Origin: Planctomycetes bacterium DG_23
GTDB taxonomy: Bacteria > Planctomycetota > DG-23
Length of the DNA: 34,004 nucleotides
Direction of reading: 5' to 3'
NCBI GenBank assembly: GCA_001302825.1
Contig: LIZR01000007.1
Coordinates: 1-34,004 of the forward strand
The notes below the pieces were generated by a model. It was not told the DNA's origin. It saw only the letters and a list, made by a program, of their open reading frames with translations, and did not search any database. A program made the position numbers and the translations under genes. The stretch's first letter is position 1; every line of letters starts with the position of its first letter. Shown in pieces: positions 8,164 through 16,551 of the stretch.

Positions 8164-9957
8164 TGGGGGACGGGTGAGTCGTCGCCAGATTAGAGCCAGA
8201 ACAATCCCCGCGATGGTCATAACCGAAAGCGCCGCACCTAATATCACGCTTGCGGGCAAGAAATAAAAAGTGAGCGCAAACTCTCCGCCTGCCACCTCGG
8301 CAGCAATAAGGCCCTCTTCGGAGAGGGCATTCGTCGTTTTGCCGCCTGCGAAAACTCGCCAACCACGGTAAAAATTTTGATTGAGGACGAGGAGGTCGCG
8401 CGAATCACTTCTGCCCTCTACTCTTATTTGGTTACAGGAGAAAAAGGTAATACGCGGGGTTTGCTGGGAATCTGACAAATACGCCTCGCCTCGATAATGA
8501 TCCCGATCTTGAGGAATGGCGCACCATTTGAGATGCAAGGGGTCGGAGGCATTGACAGAGCCCTGATTCTGGAGGAAATTAAGATACATACCCAGGGCCA
8601 GCCGACCCGGTAATTGACCGCCGAGTTTGGGGAGGGGCCCGGCATAGTACTTGGCCCACCCCTGGTGAAAAGGGGCTTCTTCGGTTGCTTCAGGCGGCTT
8701 AAAGGTAAATACCGGTGAAAGTAAAGTCCGATGCACCAGTATCAGGTCCAGAGTGACCAGCGCCACCAGGAAATACGCCAGGAAAAGTAAAACCAACTCC
8801 CTTTTTCTTCTGCCACAGCGGATGACAAAATCTATCGGTTTCCACAGGCCCTCCCCGCAAGTCAGGGCCATAACCAGAAGCACCAGAACAATAAAGCGAA
8901 AGGGCAGATGTATAGAAGCGAAAATGGGTGTCTCCGCCAACAGGCCATAAAGATATACCGGAGAATCGATGCCGAAGGAAATGACCAGGGCCACCATACC
9001 TGCGCAAAATAGCGGCCAGTTCTTCTTGATGAAAAAGTAGCACCCTATGGCAAATAAGAAAATGGGGATGACGCCTATGTAGGCATCGTATTCCCAGGAG
9101 CCGTATCGGCCCACGAAATCAGGCCTCAAGGTCTGGCCTCTTTTAAGCAGTGCCCGGGCCAGGACCTTAAAGCCGGAGCCGGAATAATCCTGTCCCACCG
9201 GGACTGCCCTGTGGAAAAACTCTACCATAGGGATAAGTTTCACGGCCGAAAGGCCCAGGGCCAGTAAAAGGATGAGCATCATTCGGCTTAAGGGGCGAAT
9301 CTTCTTTTCCCGGAAACAAAGGAAAAAACCATAAGCAAAAAGTAAAACCCCGGACCAGATAAGGGGATAAATGGCACCGGAGAAGAAAAGAAGCGTGCAG
9401 AGGGAAGCGGTAAACAATGAATAGATGGGCCGCTGGAGAGAATGCTCGTAGCAGATGACTATCCAGGGCAGAAGCAAGATGAAGGTATGGCCCAGGTGAC
9501 CCACGGCGAGATTCATCGCCATCCAACCATTCAGCCCCCAGAGAACTCCGACCAGTATTGCCCCGGGCCCTTTGATTTTATACTTCAGCGCCAGACTATA
9601 TGCCCCAAACATACCGAGGAAAAGAAGGGCCAGGACTATTATCTTCGAGCCCACCACCTCACCCCAGATAAGTACGGCCAGGAAAAAGGGGGAAAGAGAA
9701 TCTTCAAAGGTATGCGCGAAAAGAGGATTGCCGCCGTGCAGATAAGGGTTCCAGAGGGGGAGTTGACCAAATTTCAGGATACATCTGCGGGAGATGCCCA
9801 GCCAGGTCAACCACTGCGGCCAGTCGTGGATGCCTAAATTTGCTATGGGAGAAAATAGCGGCAGAAGATAAATAAAAGCCAAGAGTCCGAAGAAAACCAG
9901 CCCAAGCCACCTGCCCTTGAAAGCGTCTTTCATATCTTTTTTCTCTCTATCTGCCAT
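8152..9957 (-). CDS. YfhO-like multi-pass membrane protein
   Basis: A polytopic protein of 601 residues. An early loop reads LPLWNPYLHGGNPLFA, followed by about eleven membrane segments. The C-terminal part (LLVLNQNFYRGWRVFAGGK, AAEVAGGEFALTFYF) resembles the extracytoplasmic tail of the YfhO family, which includes GT-C-like proteins that glycosylate lipoteichoic acid or other envelope polymers in Firmicutes. It is last in the three-gene minus-strand operon, and its ATG lies inside the end of the upstream gene (11-bp overlap). A second ATG at 9933 is possible. The YfhO assignment is by pattern only, so a glycosyl transfer role is likely but not proven. Confidence 0.75.
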   Translation of the reverse strand: MADREKKDMKDAFKGRWLGLVFFGLLAFIYLLPLFSPIANLGIHDWPQWLTWLGISRRCILKFGQLPLWNPYLHGGNPLFAHTFEDSLSPFFLAVLIWGEVVGSKIIVLALLFLGMFGAYSLALKYKIKGPGAILVGVLWGLNGWMAMNLAVGHLGHTFILLLPWIVICYEHSLQRPIYSLFTASLCTLLFFSGAIYPLIWSGVLLFAYGFFLCFREKKIRPLSRMMLILLLALGLSAVKLIPMVEFFHRAVPVGQDYSGSGFKVLARALLKRGQTLRPDFVGRYGSWEYDAYIGVIPIFLFAIGCYFFIKKNWPLFCAGMVALVISFGIDSPVYLYGLLAETPIFASIHLPFRFIVLVLLVMALTCGEGLWKPIDFVIRCGRRKRELVLLFLAYFLVALVTLDLILVHRTLLSPVFTFKPPEATEEAPFHQGWAKYYAGPLPKLGGQLPGRLALGMYLNFLQNQGSVNASDPLHLKWCAIPQDRDHYRGEAYLSDSQQTPRITFFSCNQIRVEGRSDSRDLLVLNQNFYRGWRVFAGGKTTNALSEEGLIAAEVAGGEFALTFYFLPASVILGAALSVMTIAGIVLALIWRRLTRPPSSE

Positions 9958-11575
9958 ATACCAGTTGAACCAAATCCTGGGCCGTGGGATGCCGCTCAGG
10001 GTCTTTTCTGGTCATAACCAATATGCGCACCGGAAAACGAAAATCCAGATTATCCATCTCCCGCTGGACGATGATTTCATCTCGACTAACTTCCGGGAGA
10101 GGATAATCATTCTCTTGAGCCCAGTCCCGGAACCTGCGCAAATTATCTTTCGGGGTAAGGAAAAAGACTATGCGCTCAAGGTCCTCTTCTTCATATTCCA
10201 ACCACCTCAGGGTAGCGTGCAGACCTATAGAAGGGATGTTAGAGTAAGCGGTGAAATAGGCTCCAGTCGCATCAAGTGCTGGAGCGGGGAATACGGCCAG
10301 GGTGGCTTCATACTTCTGGGCCAGGGGAATGAAGGCCTTGCTCAGTGTAGTAAGGTCAATTTCCCCGGACTGGTGCCAATCCGAAAGGGGGATGGAAGAT
10401 TGGCTCACCCAGTAATGATTGAAATCTGCCGTGGCCTTTACCGAGAAAATGGCCATAGCCGCAAAGGTGAGCAAAATGAAGACGCGAACGGCTCGCAGAC
10501 GCTGCATTCGCGCCAGGCCCTGGTCCCAGAGAGTGCCTGCGAATACGCCCGCAAGGACACTGGCCGGCACAATGGCCACCGCATAGTGTCGCGGCAAACC
10601 GGCTGCCAAGAAAAAGGAGGCCCCCAAAATTATCCAGAAGGCCACCACAATGAGTTTGATAAATTCCTGCCGCACCTTTCCAAAGGCCAGAAGCACCCCC
10701 ACAGTCGCAAGGCATCCCGCGGCCGGCCCCATATAATCATAACCATATAGAATATCCGAGCCCCGAAGATGAGTAAACCAACCCAAGAAAAGTTCGGCGG
10801 CAAAGCCGGCGAAACTGAGGGGCGCAACATAACCGGAAGCGAGTTTATAGTCAAACCAGTTATGTCGCCAGTTCCAGTAAAAATTTGGACTCAATATTAC
10901 AAAGGCCAAAAGCAGGGAAAGGTAGATTTCTTTGCGCCTCAGCCAGCGGCGATACGACCGAGAGACCAAAAGAAAGACGAAGGCCGTGGGCACTAAAAAG
11001 AAAATGGTTTCCTTGGTCAATAGTCCCAGGCCCAGGACCACCCCGCTTAAGAGCACAAGTTTACGGCTATCCCGCTTCAAGCCCTGCCAGAAGACGAAAA
11101 GCCATAGCGTTGCCAGAAAGAGGTTAGCCAGTTCCTGGATGATATACTTGGTAAAAAGTATATGCACTTCACAAAGGCCGAGAAAGAGAGCGGCAAAGAT
11201 GGCCCCGACCCTGGAGGTGGCCTCTCGGGCAAGCCAATAAATGAGCAGGATATGGAAAGTGCCCAGGAGAAGATGGCCCAGGCGATAGCGGAAGGTTTCG
11301 CCCCGGGCTATGGGCGAAGCGGAATGAATTAGATAAATCATAACCGGGCCGTGGTCCGTGCTGTGTATGGGTAGGTTGATCCGTCCCGGAGTAATGGATA
11401 TGGTGTTGGCCAAGACTACCCCCTCCGGTTCATCATCAAAAAAGGGCAGCCAACTGCCGTAAAAGCGAAGCAGGAAGGAAAACACCACCACACCGGCCAG
11501 GACGAGCAGGTATCTCTTTGATTTTCCCCCGCCGGCAGTGCCATAGTCAGCAGTTTCTATTAAGCCTTCAGTCAT
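9947..11575 (-). CDS. GT-C glycosyltransferase paralog A
   Basis: One of four related proteins in the window (others at 19178, 20808 and 22606), 542 residues. Shared marks are the N-terminal LRFYGSWLPF, an acidic first loop (FFDDEPEG, with Asp-Glu at the expected GT39 catalytic place), DHGPVMIYL, about ten membrane helices, and a soluble C-terminal domain with DLTTLSKAFIPLAQKYEATLAVFPAPAL. It probably transfers a lipid-linked sugar on the outer face of the membrane. It overlaps the upstream 11572 gene by ATGA, so the two are translationally coupled. This copy keeps the acidic residues best and may be the most active of the set. Confidence 0.8.
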   Translation of the reverse strand: MTEGLIETADYGTAGGGKSKRYLLVLAGVVVFSFLLRFYGSWLPFFDDEPEGVVLANTISITPGRINLPIHSTDHGPVMIYLIHSASPIARGETFRYRLGHLLLGTFHILLIYWLAREATSRVGAIFAALFLGLCEVHILFTKYIIQELANLFLATLWLFVFWQGLKRDSRKLVLLSGVVLGLGLLTKETIFFLVPTAFVFLLVSRSYRRWLRRKEIYLSLLLAFVILSPNFYWNWRHNWFDYKLASGYVAPLSFAGFAAELFLGWFTHLRGSDILYGYDYMGPAAGCLATVGVLLAFGKVRQEFIKLIVVAFWIILGASFFLAAGLPRHYAVAIVPASVLAGVFAGTLWDQGLARMQRLRAVRVFILLTFAAMAIFSVKATADFNHYWVSQSSIPLSDWHQSGEIDLTTLSKAFIPLAQKYEATLAVFPAPALDATGAYFTAYSNIPSIGLHATLRWLEYEEEDLERIVFFLTPKDNLRRFRDWAQENDYPLPEVSRDEIIVQREMDNLDFRFPVRILVMTRKDPERHPTAQDLVQLVYGR

Positions 11576-13533
11576 CCTGCGTCCCCCCCGCTGCGCAAAG
11601 AGCGAATTTCTTCCAGTTTGCCCCGCGCCGGACGGTGGTTGGGATATATTTTCAGTATGCGATTAAAGGCGTCCTCAGCCTCTTTGTAGCGACCTTGAAT
11701 TAGGTAGCATTCGCCCAGTTCCATCAGGGCGTCTGTATCGTCAGGGTCCCGGGAGATTATGCGCTGGAGTTCTCTTTGGGCCCGACCAAGCATCCCCTTC
11801 TCCTTATAGGCCAGCGCTAACTTGTAGCGGACCGCGGAAGAATCCGGGTCGAGCGCCACATTTATCCTTTGGGCAGCGATACCGCTAATCCAAATCCAGC
11901 CCAATCCGCAGAATACCGCCGCGATATAAACTGCCACCCAGATAAGTTTTCTTTTGCTAAAGAGAAATGTGCGCGCGGCCACTATGGCCGCGGTAAAAAC
12001 GAACGGGGTCACATAATGCACCCGCTTATTGCGGGAGGCCAGGATGATAAGAAAATAGGCGATGAAGGTGAAGGAAAATAGGCGGGCGATTTTGTCTTTT
12101 TTGGGGAGAAAGAAAAATATGCTCAAAAAAACCGGGCCGTAGAGAAACCAGTTCAGGAAACTGATGGTGTTGGCCACCGTGACCTTAGGCTCCGGCGTTA
12201 GACCCGATGGCGGCGGGCCAATGAGGCCAAAGTGATCGAACCTGACCATTACTTCGTATTTCACCGTTTCCAAAAAAACGGCCAAATTCCCCTGAGCGGC
12301 ACTTGCGCAAAGGATGAATACGAAAAAAAGCACCAGGAGGGCCAGATACTCCCCGTAGGCTCGAAGGGCTGGCCTCCGACTCGCTTTATCTAAAAGCAGA
12401 TGGAAAAACAAACCAACACTTATTACCAAGACCCCTGCATATCTGAAAAGAGCGGCCAGAAGTGCATAAACTACAAAAAGGCGAAATTCACCCTTGATTA
12501 GAAAACCGAAGGTAAGAAGTAAGGTAAGGACAAAAAGATGAGTGGGAAAAACTATGGTGCTGGGGTCGCTCTCGTGGAGAAAAAAATAACCGAAAATAGT
12601 GATGACCAGGATGAGAACGGCCGGCTGTGACCCCAGGGCCACCTTTTTGCTTTGTCCGCCTGGCTCCTGACCAAGAGCATCTTCTTTTTGAAAAAGAACT
12701 ATACTCAAGGCCACGAGGCTCGCCACATAGATGAAGGCCACAGAAGTTATACTCACTGCGCCGAAGGCATCCCCGAGAAATAGAAGCGCAAAGAGGTTGA
12801 AATAAGAGTGAAGAGGAGGGTTCACTACCGGAAAGCCGAATCTATCGGCATATTCCAGGTGCCAGTGAGGCAGCAGATGAGCCTTCAGGCTTTGGGCCAG
12901 ACCGAAGCGTTCATCGAGGTCCCAGCGACTGAGCGGGTCTCCGGAAATGGTCTTTCCCCCACTAAGGGCCGTGTCCAGCGCGGCAGAGGAAAGCATCTCC
13001 TGCGAGAAGACACCCAGACAAAGCAAAGTGGCAAAGCCAAAGGCAATATAAGGTACCGCTGACTTAAAAGACCAACGGAAGCGAATGTTCCCTTTGGCTT
13101 TTCTTGCCGCCAGAATGAGACCGAGAGCCACCACAGCAGCATCGAGCCCGAGAAAAGAAGACCGAGCAAGCGGCGAGGACGAGACTATCTTGAAGATAGT
13201 AGTGGCGGCAATAAGAAGCGCGACATTTAGAGGAAATGCCCAGGCCACGATGCGGGAAAAATGAACATCTTTCCCCGCGGGCCATAGCGCCAGAACCCAG
13301 ATAAATCCCGGGAGAATAAAGGCCAGGATAAGCGTAGCAACAACGGCAGATATTTTTAGCGACAAAGAAAAAATGGCACTATCAGGTGCATCCGGGCCGA
13401 ATACCACCGAGGCCTTGGCCCCCGGCGTGGCCATCCGGGAAAGGCCCATTATCGAAAGCCCGTAGACACCGAATAAGCCCAAAGAGCAAAGGGCCACTAT
13501 GACCAGAGCCTTCTTTCTGGAGATACTTTTCAA
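11572..13533 (-). CDS. GT-C-like membrane protein with C-terminal TPR repeats
   Basis: About 653 residues. After a first membrane helix and several more comes a loop with WDLDERFGLAQSLK and NPPLHSYFNL, matching the Asp-Glu and proline loop motifs of GT39-type enzymes. The tail (about 565-645) carries two tetratricopeptide repeats (YKLALAYKEKGMLGRAQREL and MELGECYLIQGRYKEAEDAF). TPRs fused to such enzymes occur elsewhere and probably bind a partner. The ORF track starts at a TTG 2 nt after GAGG; the TTG at 13533 is 7 nt after it and is preferred. It is first in its operon, behind a strong promoter. The sugar donor and acceptor are not known. Confidence 0.78.
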   Translation of the reverse strand: MKSISRKKALVIVALCSLGLFGVYGLSIMGLSRMATPGAKASVVFGPDAPDSAIFSLSLKISAVVATLILAFILPGFIWVLALWPAGKDVHFSRIVAWAFPLNVALLIAATTIFKIVSSSPLARSSFLGLDAAVVALGLILAARKAKGNIRFRWSFKSAVPYIAFGFATLLCLGVFSQEMLSSAALDTALSGGKTISGDPLSRWDLDERFGLAQSLKAHLLPHWHLEYADRFGFPVVNPPLHSYFNLFALLFLGDAFGAVSITSVAFIYVASLVALSIVLFQKEDALGQEPGGQSKKVALGSQPAVLILVITIFGYFFLHESDPSTIVFPTHLFVLTLLLTFGFLIKGEFRLFVVYALLAALFRYAGVLVISVGLFFHLLLDKASRRPALRAYGEYLALLVLFFVFILCASAAQGNLAVFLETVKYEVMVRFDHFGLIGPPPSGLTPEPKVTVANTISFLNWFLYGPVFLSIFFFLPKKDKIARLFSFTFIAYFLIILASRNKRVHYVTPFVFTAAIVAARTFLFSKRKLIWVAVYIAAVFCGLGWIWISGIAAQRINVALDPDSSAVRYKLALAYKEKGMLGRAQRELQRIISRDPDDTDALMELGECYLIQGRYKEAEDAFNRILKIYPNHRPARGKLEEIRSLRSGGDAG

Positions 13534-13586
13534 GACCAATCCTCACACCACGCACCCGCCTGGCTGCCCCGCTTATCTAATATATT

Positions 13587-13614
13587 ATTATAAGACCTCA
13601 CCGACTGCTGTCAA
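13587..13614 (-). promoter_or_regulatory. Strong promoter for the 13533-8152 operon
   Basis: The minus strand reads TTGACA (13614-13609), 16 nt, TATAAT (13592-13587). Both hexamers are exact consensus. Transcription would start near 13580, about 45 nt before the first gene. It is the best promoter in the window. Confidence 0.8.
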
Positions 13615-13699
13615 GGTCTCGTGGCCGGAAGGCGCGGAAGAAAGTTTGTGCCTGGGCGGGACTAAACAGTCTGGATTTGCGAAAAGAATAAGAAGTTCC

Positions 13700-14371
13700 T
13701 CAGGATTTTTGCGGTGAGAAATCAAAGACTATGAGGAAAAAACTTCCCCATAGCCTTTTCTTGATGGAGATGTAGTTTGCTCCTGTCTGCTGTAGCATCT
13801 GGCGGAGGCTTTTGGGAACATAAGAAATCCCCAGAGAGAAGGCCGGACTGAATACGGCACCAAAAGACTTATCCTTCGGGAGCCCCAGAAAAACGAAGTT
13901 GCCAATGCGCAAGGCGGAATAAAGCCGGGCCACGAGGCTGCGAGGATTCTGCTCAAGGAATATGCCCACCGCGTCCTTCTTCATCACCCGTTTTATCTCG
14001 GCCAAACCTTCAAGGGGCTTGTTCCAATAGCACAGGGTGACTTTGCCCATTACGCAATCAAAAACATCCTCACGAAAAGGAAGTTTCTCCACATCGCCGA
14101 CCAGGAAATAGCCCCGCTGGCTGGCTCCTGATTTCTCAGAGGCCAGTCGAATTAAGAGCTCATTTTTGTCCAAGCCACAAACTAAACTGCCCGGCAAAAG
14201 TTCCCTAATTCTAATTGCTGCCGTGCCCGTCCCTGTGCCCACATCAAGAATCCTTTTTGCTCTTCTGCCTGTGAGATGTCGCCTGACAGTACGCACAAAA
14301 GCGCGCATCACAAACCAATGATAACGCCTGTAGCGCTTATCCATTTTATTCAAGCGTTCATAGATGTCCAT
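13700..14371 (-). CDS. SAM-dependent methyltransferase, class I
   Basis: A soluble 223-residue methyltransferase. Motif I is ILDVGTGTGTAAIRI, motif II lies around VCGLDKNELLI, and there are GDVEKLPFREDVFDCVMGK and a post-core LAEIKRVMKKDAVGIFLEQNP, all as in the UbiE/type-11 group. The C-terminal third (SLRQMLQQTGANY...) is the usual substrate-side cap. AAGG sits 5 nt before the ATG. It is the last gene of the eight-gene operon, 43 nt after a radical SAM gene, so it probably methylates a lipid or sugar intermediate of that pathway. The substrate cannot be told from sequence. Confidence 0.85.
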   Translation of the reverse strand: MDIYERLNKMDKRYRRYHWFVMRAFVRTVRRHLTGRRAKRILDVGTGTGTAAIRIRELLPGSLVCGLDKNELLIRLASEKSGASQRGYFLVGDVEKLPFREDVFDCVMGKVTLCYWNKPLEGLAEIKRVMKKDAVGIFLEQNPRSLVARLYSALRIGNFVFLGLPKDKSFGAVFSPAFSLGISYVPKSLRQMLQQTGANYISIKKRLWGSFFLIVFDFSPQKS

Positions 14372-14414
14372 TTCGACCTTCAGCCTTCGAGCCAGACTAC
14401 CGGGCTTTCCTGTT

Positions 14415-15782
14415 TTATCTGAAATAAGAAAGAAAAAGCCTGAGTTGGCCGGGCAGGGAACTCAAGCGACCATACCTCATTCTATCCAGGATATATCGCG
14501 GACGCAAATAGAATTCCTTCAGCCCCCGGCGCACCATTTTTTTCAAGAAATCAAGCGAGTGTTCTTTTACGAAAACTTCCGGGAAAAGTTGTGCCGGGTC
14601 GGCTTCTCCGATGCCCGGCTCGCCCATCATCTCGGCAAATTTGGTGCCTGGATAGGGAATGGCAAAGTGAAAAGCGGCGTAGGTGGGGCCCAGCCGTTTG
14701 GCAATCTCAATGGTGGCCTCCATATCCTCCCGGGTCTCCGAAGGAAACCCGAACATAAAGAAGAGCAACACCTCAATGCCGCTTTTCTTTATGAGGCGCA
14801 CGCCTTCTTCCAGGGCCTGGAGTGTCGCGCCCTTATTAATGAGTTTCATTATCCTCTGGCTGCCGGTCTCTATGCCGGAGTGAATGAGCCTGCAGCCGGC
14901 CTTACGCATCGCCTCCAGTATCTCGCCGTCAACTTTGTCCGCCCGGGTCTGGCAGCACCAGCGGAAATCGTAGTCCTTTTTCGCCAGGTAGCGCGAGACC
15001 TCCATCACGAAATCCCTGTCCAGCGTAAATTCCAGGTCGAAGAAATAGCCGGTCTTAACCCCATAGCGGGTGATGGCGGTATCCACTTCTTTTAGAAAAT
15101 GGGATGTGGGCTTTTTGCGGATCCTGGTGCCATACATCACCTTGGCACAGAATATACAACCAAAGGGACAGCCGCGGGTAGCCTCAAAAAGGACGAAGGG
15201 CCTACCCAATATCTCATAGAAATATCTCTTGAGGGGGAAAAGCCCGTAGGCCGGGATGGGGAGGCTGGACAAGTCCAGGGGCTCTGCGAGAGGGGTGTTG
15301 ATTATTTCGCCGTCGCCGTGCGACCTGAAGGTAACTCCGGCGATTTCGGCGAGCCGCTGCTTGCGGCTTATCTCCAGGACCGCCTTTTCCGGCTCACCGC
15401 GGATAACCCCGGTGGCCGAGGTGAATTCCAACACTTCTTTCGGAAAGACCGTGCCGTGATAACCCATAACATAGACTTCCGAAGCAACTTCTCTTATGGC
15501 GCGGGTCACATCAAGGAAAGGCCGAATGTCCGTGTTGGGGCACTGCCAGCGGTCAAGGCCGGAGGAGGTTATGAAGACCTTATCTGCGCCGGATATGCGC
15601 CGGGCCACCTCCTCCGGGCGTAGGCGCTCGGCCTGGGCATCGACCACCTTCACCTCAATGCCCTCTTGAAGAAGTAGCGCGGCCGCATTAGCCAGCGAGA
15701 GGGGAAACCAGATACGATTGTAGGTGGCCTCAAGATAGGTTATGGGATAATACCAGCAAGGCCTGACCAGTGCTACTTTCAA
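14415..15782 (-). CDS. B12-binding-type radical SAM protein
   Basis: A 455-residue protein with an N-terminal cobalamin-binding-like Rossmann domain (about 1-135, VALVRPCWYYP, IKVVDAQAERL-like) and a radical SAM barrel with the 4Fe-4S motif CPFGCIFC (CxxxCxxC) near residue 205. Later come IHSGIETGSQRIMKLINKG and LLFFMFGFPSETREDM, typical of the BchE/HpnJ-like class. The DxHxxG B12-lower-ligand motif is not obvious, so real cobalamin binding is uncertain. Such enzymes often methylate or rearrange unactivated carbons of lipids, hopanoids or sugars. The start is TTG, about 9 nt after GGAG. It sits 22 nt after the GT2 gene and before the methyltransferase in the same operon. Confidence 0.85.
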   Translation of the reverse strand: MKVALVRPCWYYPITYLEATYNRIWFPLSLANAAALLLQEGIEVKVVDAQAERLRPEEVARRISGADKVFITSSGLDRWQCPNTDIRPFLDVTRAIREVASEVYVMGYHGTVFPKEVLEFTSATGVIRGEPEKAVLEISRKQRLAEIAGVTFRSHGDGEIINTPLAEPLDLSSLPIPAYGLFPLKRYFYEILGRPFVLFEATRGCPFGCIFCAKVMYGTRIRKKPTSHFLKEVDTAITRYGVKTGYFFDLEFTLDRDFVMEVSRYLAKKDYDFRWCCQTRADKVDGEILEAMRKAGCRLIHSGIETGSQRIMKLINKGATLQALEEGVRLIKKSGIEVLLFFMFGFPSETREDMEATIEIAKRLGPTYAAFHFAIPYPGTKFAEMMGEPGIGEADPAQLFPEVFVKEHSLDFLKKMVRRGLKEFYLRPRYILDRMRYGRLSSLPGQLRLFLSYFR

Positions 15783-15804
15783 TCAATGCTTCTCCAAGTC
15801 TAAC

Positions 15805-16551
15805 TTATTTCACACCTAACCAAAGTCGCAGACGCAACTTCGCCAAAGCATATGAGTCCTGGAAGATATCCTTCACGATGCGTACGGTGGTCTCCAGGTC
15901 TTCTATCCATTCCACAGGTATCTCCCCAATCTTAAATCCCCGGCGCTCGGCCATCACCAATAGTTCGGTGTCAAAGAACCACCTGGGGTCGTGAAGTAAA
16001 GGGCGCAGTGTGTGCAGGGCCCGGGCGGTAAGGAACTTGAAGCCGCACTGGGCATCGGAGAAGTGAATGCCGAAGATCAGGTGCACTAAAAGATTATATC
16101 CCCGGGATAAAATCTCCCTTTTGAGAGAGCGGGTGATGCGAGAACCCGGAATGAGCCGAGAGCCGATGACTACATCTGCTCCCTGGGTCACCAATTCCAG
16201 GGCCTCCGGCAAGTGCTTCAAGTTCGTGGATAAATCCACATCCATATAGCCCACCACATCCGCTTTGCTCTGGCCCCAGGCAAATTTGAGCGCCCGGCCT
16301 CGGCCCTTCTGCTCCAGGCGGGTATAAGAAATCCTGGGGAATTTCTCCATTAAGGCCTGGGCTTCCGCCGGCGTGGAATCCGTGGAGGCGTTATCGGCTA
16401 TCACTATGCGCCAGTCGCAATCCGCCTCTTTTCCCAGAAAATGGTGAAGCCGGCGAATGTTCACCGGCAGGTCTTTTTCTTCATTATATACCGGAACTAT
16501 TATGTCCAGAGTAAAATGGCGCCCGCCCAAACTTTTGCTTTCGCCGCTCAT
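15805..16551 (-). CDS. GT2 polyprenyl-phosphate glycosyltransferase (ALG5/DPM1-like)
   Basis: A 248-residue family 2 enzyme on the cytoplasmic face. It shows IIVPVYNEEKDLP, ADNASTDST, GRGRALKFAWGQSKAD, the metal-binding DVDLSTNL, VVIGSRLIPGS and the QCGFKFLTARA block. This set is typical of dolichyl- or polyprenyl-phosphate glucosyl/mannosyl transferases. No membrane helix follows the catalytic domain, as in soluble forms. It would make the lipid-linked sugar that GT-C enzymes use, and many GT-C genes lie alongside. The ATG overlaps the stop of the aminotransferase gene (ATGA). The sugar is not predictable. Confidence 0.9.
   Translation of the reverse strand: MSGESKSLGGRHFTLDIIVPVYNEEKDLPVNIRRLHHFLGKEADCDWRIVIADNASTDSTPAEAQALMEKFPRISYTRLEQKGRGRALKFAWGQSKADVVGYMDVDLSTNLKHLPEALELVTQGADVVIGSRLIPGSRITRSLKREILSRGYNLLVHLIFGIHFSDAQCGFKFLTARALHTLRPLLHDPRWFFDTELLVMAERRGFKIGEIPVEWIEDLETTVRIVKDIFQDSYALAKLRLRLWLGVK

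Noticed and set aside
13640-13700. A terminator after the methyltransferase gene
   Set aside because: Only a 4-bp stem (GACT/AGTC) without a T-run is seen, so read-through into the 13533 operon is possible.
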